From Paenibacillus sp. GP183 (GTDB taxonomy: Bacteria > Bacillota > Bacilli > Paenibacillales > NBRC-103111), in NCBI RefSeq assembly GCF_900104695.1, contig NZ_FNSW01000001.1, positions 3,900,001 to 3,964,000 of the forward strand: a stretch of 64,000 nt of DNA, in the 5' to 3' direction. The translations under genes and the position numbers were made by a program. How positions within the stretch are numbered: position 1 is the stretch's first letter; every line of letters starts with the position of its first letter. The notes beneath the pieces were generated by a model. It had not been told where the DNA came from. It searched no databases and was given only the letters and a program-made list of their open reading frames with translations. Shown piece by piece: positions 1 to 8,785 of this stretch.

Positions 1-1983
1 CGAGTATATACCAATGAGATTATAGCCAACGTACATGCCAAGCTACGCTATTGTCATAAAACAGAAGGGAAGTTTACTGGGGCGGTCGATATAAAAGCAG
101 GTAACAAAGTCCAATGGGATGGTCGGGCTTGGACTATCCTAAATCACGGGGAAACTACCACAATACTTCTCGGTGAAAGCAATGAACAACTTCCACTCAC
201 TAATGAGGTGTTTATTGATTTAATAAAATCTGGTGACATTCAAAACTTGAGGGCTGATTTCAAAGAAGAAGACGAATTGTTGAGTGAAATTTTATCGACT
301 GCTGGTCCAATGGACTTGGAGAAGGCAATAAGAAGATTCAATATTGTATTTCCCTTAATCAACTGCGAAATGTCCGTCGAAGATTCCGGTATTCCATCCC
401 GTACATTACGTGGTTGGATAAGTGATTATAAGAAAGGGGAAGAGGTCCACGGTAATGGGTTCATTGGTCTACTACCTGATTCCAAAAGTCAAGGAAATAG
501 AACACCTCGGTTGTCGGAAGAAACTAAAGCTCTAATTGATGTATACATTGAAGAAGAATATGAAACTAGTACGAACAAAAAGATGAAAACGGTGTGGAGG
601 GCTCTTAAAGAGAAGTGTGCTGAGAAGAAGATTCACTGTCCAAGCTATCAAACATTTTGTGAACATGTAAAATTAAGACCTCTATACGAACAGACTAAAA
701 AGCGGGAAGGATTTAAAGCCGCGAATAATCATAAGCCTTTTTATTTTGAGTTAGAACAGACTACTCCTCGTCATGGAGAACGCCCTTTTCAAATTGGACA
801 TATTGATCATACAGAACTTGATCTTGACTTAAGATGTCCTAAGACAGGTAAGTCATTGGGAAAGGCATGGATCACATTTCTTGTAGATGCATTCACAAGG
901 CGAATTCTGGCCTTTTACTTATCATTCAACCCTCCAAGTTATCGTTCTTGCATGATGGTTATTAGAGAATGTGTAAAAAGACATGGCCGACTGCCAAGAA
1001 ATCTCGTTGTTGACGGTGGTAAGGAATTTGCCAGTGTTTACTTTGACACTTTGTTAGCATTATACAAAATTAATAAAAAGGAACGTAAAGGACAACCACG
1101 GTTTGGTTCAGTTATTGAAAGACTTTTTGGCGTTACAAATGAAATGTTGATTCATAATCTATTAGGTAACACTCAAGTGATGAAAAATGTTAGACAAGTC
1201 ACTCCGGATGTAAATCCAAAGGGAAAATCAGTTTGGACATTATCTGAATTAACACAATTAATGGCCTTGTGGACATACGAGGTCTACGATACGAAAGATC
1301 ACATTGCTTTGGGTGAAAGTCCGAGGGATGCCCATTTACATGGAATGGCTCAATCGGGACAACGTGAATTTACGATGATTCCGTACAACGAAGATTTCAA
1401 GATGCTAACTTTGCCAACAACAAGAAATAAAACTGCTAAGGTTTATGTGGGTCGAGGAATCAAGCTAAACTACATTTATTACTACTCGCCTGCTCTAAGA
1501 CAAGCAGATGTGGAGAATACTCAGGTTCCAGTACGTTATGACCCATTTAATGTAGGCATCGCATACGCATTTGTAAAGGGCAGATGGACTCAGTTAAGGT
1601 CAGAGCAGTACATGACATTTATTAATCGAACTGAAAAAGAAATTCAAATTATTACTGAAGAACTTAAGAAAAGAACAAGCAATACGGTGAAAGCCGGTGA
1701 TAGTATAACTGCTTCTAAGATTGCGGCTTTCCTTAACTCGTCCGAAGGAAAACAAATTACATTAATGCAGCATCTTAAAGATCTTGAATCACGACAAGCG
1801 CAGATGGTTCTAGACGGGAAACCAGCAACAGAACCAGTGAACAGCCAAGTTTCAAAAGAGCAAAACATAGAGACTCATTCTATGGTCGAAAACCATGCAA
1901 ATAAAGGAACTACCATAAGGCAACCCTCGAAGCCGAAGTTGCGTGAAAATCCAACATACATTGCATACGGGGAGTTGTCATAA
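1..1983 (+). CDS. tnsB: Tn7-like transposase TnsB/TniA (5' end outside window)
   Basis: This is the DDE transposase subunit of a Tn7-like element, which cuts and joins the transposon ends. The frame is open from base 1 with no in-frame ATG before a GTG at 208, and the leading residues (V.WDGR.W.I) look like the N-terminal region of TnsB/TniA, so the start lies upstream. The RNase-H fold carries the three acidic residues: D in GHIDHTELD (near base 800), D in VVDGGKEF (near 1012) and E in GSVIERLFG (near 1115). A Mu-transposase-like beta barrel and a basic tail follow. The stop overlaps the tnsC start by one base, indicating translational coupling. At least 661 residues are present, in the usual range for TnsB. 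Confidence 0.93.
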   Translation, partial: RVYTNEIIANVHAKLRYCHKTEGKFTGAVDIKAGNKVQWDGRAWTILNHGETTTILLGESNEQLPLTNEVFIDLIKSGDIQNLRADFKEEDELLSEILSTAGPMDLEKAIRRFNIVFPLINCEMSVEDSGIPSRTLRGWISDYKKGEEVHGNGFIGLLPDSKSQGNRTPRLSEETKALIDVYIEEEYETSTNKKMKTVWRALKEKCAEKKIHCPSYQTFCEHVKLRPLYEQTKKREGFKAANNHKPFYFELEQTTPRHGERPFQIGHIDHTELDLDLRCPKTGKSLGKAWITFLVDAFTRRILAFYLSFNPPSYRSCMMVIRECVKRHGRLPRNLVVDGGKEFASVYFDTLLALYKINKKERKGQPRFGSVIERLFGVTNEMLIHNLLGNTQVMKNVRQVTPDVNPKGKSVWTLSELTQLMALWTYEVYDTKDHIALGESPRDAHLHGMAQSGQREFTMIPYNEDFKMLTLPTTRNKTAKVYVGRGIKLNYIYYYSPALRQADVENTQVPVRYDPFNVGIAYAFVKGRWTQLRSEQYMTFINRTEKEIQIITEELKKRTSNTVKAGDSITASKIAAFLNSSEGKQITLMQHLKDLESRQAQMVLDGKPATEPVNSQVSKEQNIETHSMVENHANKGTTIRQPSKPKLRENPTYIAYGELS

Positions 1984-3131
1984 TGACTAAAAAAATTGCA
2001 CCTACAAATCCAAACTCCATTGAGGTACCAAGATTTCCAGAAGCTCTGCTTTCATCATCAATCCAGGAGCGAGTAAAATACTTTGAAAACTATCAAACAA
2101 ATCATCCTCATTTAAGTGAAGCTAGAGATAAATTGCTAGACGCCATCACCAATCCAGGTAATCGGTCAATTGTCATGGTTTGTGGTCCAAGTGGGGTCGG
2201 TAAATCGACCCTCTTCAAAGTTGTTAGAAATCACATCATCAAAAATTTTGTGCAAACGAATAAAGGACATATACCGATTGTAGGGGTTGAGGCAGTAGCC
2301 CCCGACAATAGCAATTTTGATATTAGGGATTTTTATATTCGATCTTTGGAAGCTTTAATGGAGCCGTTAATCGAATACAAGATTTATTATGAAGACGATA
2401 TTAAGTATTCAAATGATGATAAAAACAGAGATCTTCGGAAGTCTCTAGAGAATGCTCTTAAGAACCGTGCCCCTAAGGCCTTTTTAATTGATGAAGCTCA
2501 ACATTTTACAAAAGTTACATCTGGGAAAAAACTAGAGGGTCAAATGGATTTGTTGAAGTCTATGGCCTCACTTTCTAAGGTTTTGCATGTACTAATAGGC
2601 ACATATGAATTAGTTCCTTTCATAAACCAGAGTGGGCAACTTTCTCGCAGGGAATTCAACATTCATTTACCGCGCTATCGTCATGAAAATAAAAATGATA
2701 TGCAGGCCTTCGAAAACGTTATTTATATTTTCCAACGTAATATTCCGTTGGAAAAGGAACCGGATCTCGTATCACATATTGATTATTTATATGAAGGAAC
2801 CATTGGGTGTGTTGGAACATTGAAAGATTGGTTATTTAAAGCTGTCAAGGAAACATTGGAGTCTAAGAAAAAAAAGTTAACTATGGACTGTTTGAAGAAA
2901 CATGCATACCAAACTGATCAGTGTATGACAATGCTTTTAGAGGCTCGTGAAAACGAAGACTTTGATGTAGAGAATGAGATTAAAAGCGCTGAGTATAGAA
3001 ATTTACTATACCACGGAGTTATACCATCAAATAAAAACCAATCAAAAAAGAATGAAACAAATACAGGGGGAAATAAAAAACCGGGAGTAAGGAAACCAAC
3101 ACGCGATCCTGTGGGAGTACAGCAAATGTAA
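1983..3131 (+). CDS. tnsC: Tn7-like AAA+ ATPase TnsC/TniB
   Basis: This is the AAA+ regulator that links the target-selection protein (TniQ/TnsD) to the TnsB transposase and confers target immunity. It has a Walker A motif GPSGVGKST at about residues 67-75 and a Walker B motif AFLIDEAQH at about residue 170, followed by an arginine-rich sensor region (FNIHLPRYRHENK). The length of 382 residues fits TniB/TnsC of small Tn7-like elements. The ATG shares a base with the tnsB stop. The C-terminal 40 residues are basic and low-complexity, as in TnsC proteins that contact TnsB. Confidence 0.92.
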   Translation: MTKKIAPTNPNSIEVPRFPEALLSSSIQERVKYFENYQTNHPHLSEARDKLLDAITNPGNRSIVMVCGPSGVGKSTLFKVVRNHIIKNFVQTNKGHIPIVGVEAVAPDNSNFDIRDFYIRSLEALMEPLIEYKIYYEDDIKYSNDDKNRDLRKSLENALKNRAPKAFLIDEAQHFTKVTSGKKLEGQMDLLKSMASLSKVLHVLIGTYELVPFINQSGQLSRREFNIHLPRYRHENKNDMQAFENVIYIFQRNIPLEKEPDLVSHIDYLYEGTIGCVGTLKDWLFKAVKETLESKKKKLTMDCLKKHAYQTDQCMTMLLEARENEDFDVENEIKSAEYRNLLYHGVIPSNKNQSKKNETNTGGNKKPGVRKPTRDPVGVQQM

Positions 3132-3165
3132 TAATGAGCGATTGGTGTTCTGGAAAGGAGGGGAG

Positions 3166-3351
3166 ATGTTGTACAATCAAATTGTTTTTATTGATGATGA
3201 GAGAATATTAGCTGATATTTTGAATAAAGTTAGTTGTTTATATTCATTACCTCCAATATACATAAATAGTTTTGAGGTCGAGAGTTTAACGAGTTATATT
3301 TCTAGGCTAGCTGTGAAACACTCATTAAGTGCGGGGATGTCCAATAAATGA
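3166..3351 (+). pseudogene. truncated TniQ (N-terminal fragment)
   Basis: This is the N-terminus of a TniQ-family target-selection protein, recognisable from LPPIYINSFEVESLTSYISR, which parallels ESLTSYI.R.A..H in the intact tniQ downstream. The ATG at 3166 has a strong ribosome binding site (AAGGAGG ending at 3160). The frame stops after 62 residues, far short of the 300-500 usual for TniQ/TnsD, and no zinc finger follows. The next 200 bases (3352-3550) contain no recognisable coding sequence. The element probably had two TniQ paralogues and has lost this one. Confidence 0.7.
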
Positions 3352-3550
3352 AGCGACGGGAGTCGTACAAGCACAGTTTTGCTTCTGTCCTAGTATTAGT
3401 CCTTATAATTAGTTTAGCATCGAATTTTGCACAGCTTTCATACAAATGCGTTTATAGCTAAATTGCCCTCAAAATTAACTGTGCAGGTGAAGTTGCAAAG
3501 GAAGTTATTAATACTTTAGAACTGCTGACACCTCGATGGGGGATAGTAAT

Positions 3551-4876
3551 ATGTACGATACCATAACAACAGAGTTTGGTTTTAACGAATATAAAGATGA
3601 AGTTAGTACATTTTATTCTTTGGAACCAAGGGGACGGAATAGTTATTTGATTGAATGTTTAACAAGCTATATAACAAGGTTGGCATCAGTTCATAATGTT
3701 TCTACTGGTAGACTGTTAATATTTATAAATCAATTAAATGTGATTTCTCCACTCACCAGTAGCAGGAAAAATCCCGTTGAACTAGGAAAGCAGTTGAATG
3801 GCGTAGGAAGTGCATCCAAAGACTATTGTATGATTTTAAATAATCTTACTTTGCAGCAAGATCTCACCGAATTAACATTGATTCCATGGGTTGGAGTTAG
3901 AGCATCGCGGTTACTTCGAAAGTCTAGGGCTTGGTGTCCACTATGTTTAAGCGAATGGAAGAACCAACATAAAACGATTTATGAGCCTTTAATTTGGTCC
4001 ATGAAACATGTCACATTTTGTCCAAAACATAATATTCGTTTGCATGAACAATGTATTCACTGTAAGTCTGATGTGTCATTTTTAGTATCAAACAACAGGG
4101 TAGGTCGATGCACAAAATGTTATAGATGGTTGGGGGAAGGGGGGCTTTTAAAAACCGAGCCAATCTCTGAATGGGAACGCTGGATAGTAAACAATATTGT
4201 ATATTTAATGGATAAGATAACACAAAATAAACTCTCTATTAATAGAGACACTGTTGAGCAAATTATAAACTCAATCACGAACGATGGTTTTAAAGGCAAT
4301 ATTTCCGAGGCTGCAAGGAAAATGGGATTTGGCACAATTCTTTATAGTCAATGGAAAAATGGTTATGCATCCACCCCTCTGGAAGCAATATTAAAAATGG
4401 CTTACTACGTTGACACACCGGTCACAGAATTAATGGCAAATAATTATAAGTTTAACAAGGATAATTTTAACGTCTCTGCCACAGATATAAGTATTACAAA
4501 GAAAAAACGAGATGAGGCATCGTTTCTAGCGGCAAGAAATAAACTTCGGGTAATTATTGATGAAAATGAATTTCCCCCACCCAGTGTATGTGAGGTTGGT
4601 AGAAGATTAAAGCTCCATACAAGTTTTTTATATAGACACGCTGGCAATGAATGCAAAATTATTTCAGACAGGTACATGAGTTATAAAAGTGAAATGAGTT
4701 CTCGCAGATTATCACAATTACATTCAGATCTGAAGATGATCATTGAGACGAAGTGGAAAAAAGATGGGCAAATTCCAGGTGATCGGTACATACAAAAAAA
4801 ATTACAAGGTCCATATTATCACGAAGAGGTCAAACATATAGTAGAAAAAGTGAAACAAGAACTAAATTTAATATAA
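3551..4876 (+). CDS. tniQ: TniQ/TnsD-family target-site selection protein
   Basis: TniQ/TnsD proteins recognise the attachment site and recruit TnsC. This one has the N-terminal TniQ motif (ECLTSYITRLASVHNV, about residues 30-45). A zinc-binding cluster follows at about residues 128-200: WCPLCL, then FCPKHNIRLHEQCIHC, then RCTKCYRWLG. A C-terminal region with a helix-turn-helix look (NISEAARKMGFGTILYSQWK) comes after. ATG 3551 is preferred because GGGGGA lies eight bases upstream; an in-frame ATG at 3536 lacks a ribosome binding site. At 441 residues it is closer to TnsD (site-specific) than to the short TniQ of CRISPR-associated elements. Confidence 0.88.
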   Translation: MYDTITTEFGFNEYKDEVSTFYSLEPRGRNSYLIECLTSYITRLASVHNVSTGRLLIFINQLNVISPLTSSRKNPVELGKQLNGVGSASKDYCMILNNLTLQQDLTELTLIPWVGVRASRLLRKSRAWCPLCLSEWKNQHKTIYEPLIWSMKHVTFCPKHNIRLHEQCIHCKSDVSFLVSNNRVGRCTKCYRWLGEGGLLKTEPISEWERWIVNNIVYLMDKITQNKLSINRDTVEQIINSITNDGFKGNISEAARKMGFGTILYSQWKNGYASTPLEAILKMAYYVDTPVTELMANNYKFNKDNFNVSATDISITKKKRDEASFLAARNKLRVIIDENEFPPPSVCEVGRRLKLHTSFLYRHAGNECKIISDRYMSYKSEMSSRRLSQLHSDLKMIIETKWKKDGQIPGDRYIQKKLQGPYYHEEVKHIVEKVKQELNLI

Positions 4877-4884
4877 ACTGACAT

Positions 4885-5200
4885 AAATTTATTTGGATTT
4901 GACCCCCGTAGTGAGACAGGGATGAAAACACCTTTCAAGTCTAAGCAACCTGTCGTCGGAATTGAATGCGAAATTAGTTATAGTAGTGAATGTAGTCTCG
5001 AACGATCTAAACAACGATTGCCGTCGTTGTACAGATAAATAAATCCTTCGAGAAAGAACGTATCAAACTTCAGCGTGGAATAACACGATTCGTTTGGGGC
5101 ACTATCAGAGGGCGTACCCTTACGGGACAGGCTCATGGTAATGCCTTTCGTTTTACAGCATCATGGTACGCCCGGGATGTGTACACACTGCCTTGAACAC
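4885..5200 (-). pseudogene. IS3-family (IS150-like) transposase OrfB remnant
   Basis: Read on the minus strand, two frames together give the C-terminal part of an IS3-family OrfB integrase: VYTSRAYHDAVKRK, then GITMSLSRKGTPSDSAPNES and YSTLKFDTFFLEG, then the degraded end IHYYN.FRIQFRRQ. The NES...STLK segment carries the catalytic glutamate. At least one frameshift and several stops separate the blocks, so it is dead. It fills the space between tniQ and the transposon end at 5239. Confidence 0.6.
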
Positions 5201-5238
5201 CTAGTATTAGCTAAAGGTCGGTGGACCACTTTTACATA

Positions 5239-5446
5239 CGGCAACAATATGACTGATTGCTCCTCGATATCGCGTCTAAAACTCTTGTATATTGCTTTAT
5301 TCACGGCAAAATTATTACTGATTCTACGGCAAATATATGGCTGATGTCACATTTTTTGCTTTTATAGTCCTAAATTGTAGACAAAATGTAGACATACACA
5401 ATTTTATTCTCGCCTTTTTTATAAAATTGTAGACCGATTGTCTACA
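5239..5446 (+). repeat. Tn7-like transposon end with TnsB-site-like repeats
   Basis: Three copies of a CGGCAA..AT-AT..CTGAT motif start at 5239, 5304 and 5328. TTGTAGAC at 5375 and TGTAGAC at 5387 follow, and the region finishes with the hairpin TGTAGACCGATTGTCTACA (5428-5446). Tn7-like ends finish in TGT/ACA and carry repeated TnsB sites, so ACA at 5444-5446 is the likely terminus, with the transposon body (tnsBC-tniQ) to the left. The identification is inference from the pattern; the partner end lies outside the window. Confidence 0.6.
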
Positions 5447-6251
5447 ATGAGGATGCACATTACCTCGCACGGTGGACGTAGACATATAGATTGAAGAAAG
5501 AAAATTCTGTTTACTAAAATCACCCAATAATATAAGATGGGTAGGAAAACTACTTAAAAAATAGTAATAGATTAGATTACTACTGCCGAATATATGCCAT
5601 TTTAGCATGCCAATTACTATCATGTTTAAAATCAACACACTTATCTGTTTGGCGGGTAAATTAGTTGAATTATTTAGATAATCCTCAAAATGCCAAAGGT
5701 TACAAGAATAGCAGCTAACCCCTCTGTCAAATTATTTTTTGTTTCTACATTTCCTTTAGCTATAATATTAGCGTGCTAAAGACGTGTTACAGAGTTTTAT
5801 TAATGTAAATTGGGGATTTGGAAAATCTGTTACAATAAAGAAAGAAAATAAAAGAAGAAGCCCGAGTCATAGTTCGGCAGAGATGATACTCCGCTACTCC
5901 AAGCCCACCGAAGATGATAATCAGAGAGCTGAGTGGCACTTATTAGAACACTTTGCACGAGCTTACAAGGTTTATCATTCATTAATCAGACCCAACCCAG
6001 TACCGAATGATTTATTTTTATTGTAGTGTCGGTTTTTACCACATTTTTTCCATACCAATTTCTTCTGACTTATTTGTACGTACCATGAAAATTAAGGTTG
6101 AAATTTATGTAACTTCAATTTATCAACTATGGTAGGTATAACAGGAAGATAGATTACTAGTTATTGATTGTAGGGAAATTTAAGTGTATAGTAGAGAAAG
6201 TAAATTGGAAAAACACACCACTTGAAACATTAAAATTACTGAAGGTGTTTT
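5447..6251. other. intergenic, no recognisable gene
   Basis: This A+T-rich stretch lies between the transposon end and the toxin operon. An open frame at 5784-6026 (GTG start, 80 residues, no clear ribosome binding site) matches nothing I know and may be a decayed fragment. The last 100 bases should hold the promoter of the operon that begins at 6252, but I cannot assign boxes with confidence. Confidence 0.4.
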
Positions 6252-6776
6252 ATGAGAGAGTTTATTGGGTATCATTGTAATGAGGCTAATGTAATCTCAA
6301 GTGCAGTAAAAAACGGCATTTATAATACCAGTGAAGGTCACTCACACTGGTTAGGAAATGGTACATATTACTTTGAGGAAGAACCAGATGGATTACAACA
6401 CGCAAAGACGTGGGGGAGAAGAAAAAAACGACCTAAAATAATAAGTAACAAAATTAAAGTGGATGATCCCTATTTAGTTGATTTAGAAAAAAATGAACAC
6501 AAAATTAGGATAAATAATTTGAAAAGAATATCAATTAAGCAAATTCTTGAACTAGCAAATTGGACACCGAATGATGGTTACATTGATGGCGTCTTTTTTA
6601 ACATGTGGGATAGGATATTTCCTCTTACACCCATTCACGTAATTAGAAAATGGGAATATTATGTTGAAGATATTGATTACGAACTTAAAATTAGGTCTAG
6701 AATGGATAATGCCATAGTATTATGTGTTAGAGAAAAGGAATGCATAGTTAAACCCCCTATTTCTGTTGTATCTTAA
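6252..6776 (+). CDS. ADP-ribosyltransferase-like toxin (CmdT-like), first gene of a toxin-antitoxin-chaperone operon
   Basis: A 174-residue cytoplasmic protein without signal or membrane segment. The start GYHCNE (residues 6-11) plus HWLGNGTYYFEE (32-43) and a following A-K-T-W helix form the pattern seen in small ADP-ribosyltransferase-fold toxins: a histidine near the N-terminus, then a glycine-aromatic strand with tyrosines at 39-40. The GAAGGTG ribosome binding site sits just ahead of the ATG. It is followed after 23 bases by a small acidic protein and then a SecB-like chaperone. That is the gene order of the CmdTAC phage-defence system, whose toxin ADP-ribosylates mRNA. The enzymatic activity and target here are inferred; another ART or DUF3990-like fold is possible. 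Confidence 0.6.
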   Translation: MREFIGYHCNEANVISSAVKNGIYNTSEGHSHWLGNGTYYFEEEPDGLQHAKTWGRRKKRPKIISNKIKVDDPYLVDLEKNEHKIRINNLKRISIKQILELANWTPNDGYIDGVFFNMWDRIFPLTPIHVIRKWEYYVEDIDYELKIRSRMDNAIVLCVREKECIVKPPISVVS

Positions 6777-6799
6777 ATCTAAATAAAAAGGTGATTATT

Positions 6800-7132
6800 A
6801 TGTGGGATGAAAAGGTGCTGATGGAACAGTTAGATGCATATTTCGAGACAGCAACCAAAGAACAACTCATGAAGGACTTAGAGGAAACAGGTTGTCTGGA
6901 GTTTATGCACGAAGTCAGGAATGAATTGCCTTACAATGACCATATTCACGATTTTAATTATAATATCAGTGGTGAAGTTATTGCTAATGAAGTTAAAACT
7001 AAAATTGGATTACAAGTGTTTCAAAAAAATATTACTTTTAGCAATATGACTTACAATAATAATAATATCTCAAAGCAAGATAATACTTATAAAAATATTT
7101 CTAATTTTTTTGAGTATCAAATCGGAGCGTGA
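6800..7132 (+). CDS. putative antitoxin of the ART-SecB operon (CmdA-like)
   Basis: A 110-residue protein with an acidic, helical N-terminal half (residues 1-50, rich in E, D and L) and an Asn/Tyr-rich, probably flexible tail. I recognise no domain. ATG 6800 is chosen because AGGTG lies seven bases upstream; a GTG at 6791 is inside that ribosome binding site. It lies 23 bases after the toxin and two bases before the chaperone gene, so the three are almost certainly co-translated. In chaperone-dependent toxin-antitoxin systems an unstable antitoxin with a disordered C-terminal tail is held by the SecB-like chaperone. The low-complexity tail here would fit that role, but this is inference. Confidence 0.6.
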   Translation: MWDEKVLMEQLDAYFETATKEQLMKDLEETGCLEFMHEVRNELPYNDHIHDFNYNISGEVIANEVKTKIGLQVFQKNITFSNMTYNNNNISKQDNTYKNISNFFEYQIGA

Positions 7133-7134
7133 CA

Positions 7135-7551
7135 ATGGAAAAAGAGATTGTACCTAGTAGTTTTACTTTTGATGAGTATATTATCAATAAATCAAATTTT
7201 GAAGTAAATCAAGATTTTATGCAGACAGATAACATAAATCTTGATTTTAAACTTAATACAGACTTTCAAGTAAATGAAGAAAATGATAGAGCACTTATTA
7301 TTTTAATATGTGAAGTATTTAATGGATTTAAAGAAAAAAATTATCCATTTAATTTATATATTGAGATAGTAGGAAAGTTTTCATTAAACGGTGAAGTTGA
7401 TGTGGAATTCGCTAATTTATGTAAAGTAAATGGTACAGCAATCTTATTTCCATATCTACGTGCATACATAAGTTTCGTAACTTCTATGTCAGGAATGCCA
7501 AATTTAATTCTACCAACTGTAAATGTTTTGAAAATGTTGGAAGAACAATAA
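7135..7551 (+). CDS. SecB-like chaperone (CmdC-like), third gene of TA-chaperone operon
   Basis: A 138-residue protein of the SecB family, recognised from the C-terminal signature NGTAILFPYLRAYISFVTS followed by SGMPNLILPTVNV, where SecB proteins have NATA.LFPYLR...S.LT and G.P.L.LP.IN. The N-terminal two thirds form the expected alternating beta strands. Low-GC Gram-positives do not use SecB for export, so a stand-alone SecB-like gene directly after a toxin and small acidic protein points to a toxin-antitoxin chaperone, as in mycobacterial Rv1957 and in CmdTAC. The ATG at 7135 is two bases after the upstream stop, with CGGAG ahead of it; a terminator follows. Confidence 0.8.
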   Translation: MEKEIVPSSFTFDEYIINKSNFEVNQDFMQTDNINLDFKLNTDFQVNEENDRALIILICEVFNGFKEKNYPFNLYIEIVGKFSLNGEVDVEFANLCKVNGTAILFPYLRAYISFVTSMSGMPNLILPTVNVLKMLEEQ

Positions 7552-7561
7552 TACTTTCTGA

Positions 7562-7616
7562 AATAATTAAATAGAAGGACGAGTTCTCATTTACTCGTTC
7601 TTCTATTTAATTATTT
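7562..7616 (+). terminator. rho-independent terminator of the TA-chaperone operon
   Basis: A long inverted repeat begins eleven bases after the chaperone stop: AATAATTAAATAGAAG.ACGAG pairs with CTCGT.CTTCTATTTAATTATT around a TTCTCATTTA loop. It would work on either strand. Confidence 0.8.
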
Positions 7617-8010
7617 ATATTCACTTGTATATTGTCCCGTCCTTCTTCATATGTAAAGTCGAGTGCCAGTTTCATTAGAACGGGTACTTATTGACAGGGT
7701 TAACAAGGAAAATAAAGGTTTATATTCCAACTATATTGGCCAATCAAAGAAAGTAGATGCCATGAGTCAGGTTCTTCGAAAAATTTAATTATTATCAAAA
7801 AAATTGGTTGAAATCCGTGGTATTAGAACATTGTTTTTATTTAGAACTGCACAAATTCCTGTCCGAATTCTATAGACATATTGTAGACAAACACAATAAA
7901 ACGAACATATATTCAACTAATGCAAGATATAATGAAAACATACAAAGGCTTGTGGGATAAGGGCAAATAGGTATTATATAATGCATGAGGAGACAAATTA
8001 AAAATATTGA
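7617..8010. other. intergenic with coding and transposon-end scraps
   Basis: No complete gene. A short open stretch (about 7687-7788) reads VLIDRVNKENKGLYSNYIGQ and ends at a stop after 35 residues; it looks like a C-terminal scrap of an unrecognised protein. A lone TTGTAGAC at 7880 matches the transposon-end motif at 5375. Confidence 0.35.
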
Positions 8011-8080
8011 TTTCAGGAGTTCGACTTCCCTCGCCTTCATACAGTAAAGACACTGACCAATTTAGGTCAGTGCCTTTTTT
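8011..8080 (+). other. tRNA/tmRNA-like 3' end with terminator (possible attachment scar)
   Basis: GAGTTCGACTTCCCTCGCC resembles the T-loop and 3' acceptor strand of a tRNA or tmRNA; no tag-encoding region or 5' half is found upstream. It is followed directly by a strong hairpin (CACTGACC at 8051 pairing with GGTCAGTG at 8065) and a T run. A displaced 3' end plus terminator is what integration into such a gene leaves at the far junction. This is inference. Confidence 0.35.
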
Positions 8081-8151
8081 AAAAGATAAGAAAGTATAAA
8101 TTTTTAGGTCCCGAATGTGGACCTCTTTGCATTTTTGGTTAATAGAATAAT

Positions 8152-8370
8152 ATGGAGACAAATATCCTGAAGCAGATTCTATTCGACAAAAATGGGCACT
8201 GGGATGCCTTCATAAGCAAACATGGCAAAAAGATTCGACCAGTCGTGGTGCGTGAAGTGGAGAAGTTCCGAAAGTGTGGGGATCCACGGAATGGGTTCAA
8301 ACTGCTGGTATGCGAAGGATGCCATGACATGAGACGGGTGCCTTACCGGTGTAAGGGGGGCCTGAGAAGG
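8152..8370 (+). pseudogene. IS91-family transposase, N-terminal fragment
   Basis: The N-terminal zinc-binding region of an IS91-type (HUH) transposase: W.AF...H...IRP.V..EV.KF.KCGD, then VCEGCHDMRRVPYRCKG. It runs from ATG 8152 for about 70 residues, then breaks at about 8370-8384, where IS1111-like sequence begins. The HUH and catalytic tyrosine regions are missing, so it is inactive. Confidence 0.7.
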
Positions 8371-8383
8371 CAAGTTTCATTTT

Positions 8384-8738
8384 TAAACAAGCTGCATAAA
8401 ACTTGAATAACACGTAGATTGACTCATTCGCAGGATTTTAAAAAGAAAGCACGGAGAACCTGCCCGAAAAGGGCTTAGACCCGTCCGCTAAACGCAATCG
8501 GTCTCCACACCTTGGATAGGTATGACGATGGATGTAAGGGCTTAGACCCGTAGAGCCATGGGATGGTAAACTTCCAGGGTATTCGTGGAATATGCGTGCA
8601 GAGGAGTAAGATTTAGAGGAAAGGCTTTTATGGTTCCTCTATTCCCGCACGCTCGGCTCGGAGTCTTCTTTTTTATGGATAAAGACGCCATGTTCACAAA
8701 AGATTTTGTACATTTGTCCTGTTTACTCAACTACCGGG
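8384..8738 (+). mobile_element. transposase-less IS1111-like remnant with noncoding (bridge-RNA-like) end
   Basis: From 8384 to about 8650 the sequence closely follows the noncoding region downstream of the complete IS110/IS1111 transposase at 29242-30525. Shared blocks include TTGACTCATTCGCAGGATTT, GGTCTCCACRCCTTGG and AGCCATGGGATGGT. Only the last bases of the transposase gene remain. The right part has diverged, and the remnant ends against CTACCGGGCAGTTTAG, a variant of the interspersed core repeat. Confidence 0.6.
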
Positions 8739-8785
8739 CAGTTTAGTGGAGTAAATTTGGGCGGACAGTTTTAATAAAAAAAACT

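Noticed and set aside
5135-5344. A plus-strand frame of 69 residues across the transposon end
   Set aside because: It overlaps the IS3 remnant read on the other strand and the TnsB-site repeats; no start signal.
7135-7551. A housekeeping SecB for protein export
   Set aside because: The gene is in a toxin-antitoxin-like operon on a mobile region of a Bacillota genome, a group that does not use SecB-dependent export.
8011-8040. A complete tRNA or tmRNA gene
   Set aside because: Only a T-loop and 3' acceptor-like strand are present; no matching 5' acceptor strand, anticodon arm or tag-coding region lies upstream.
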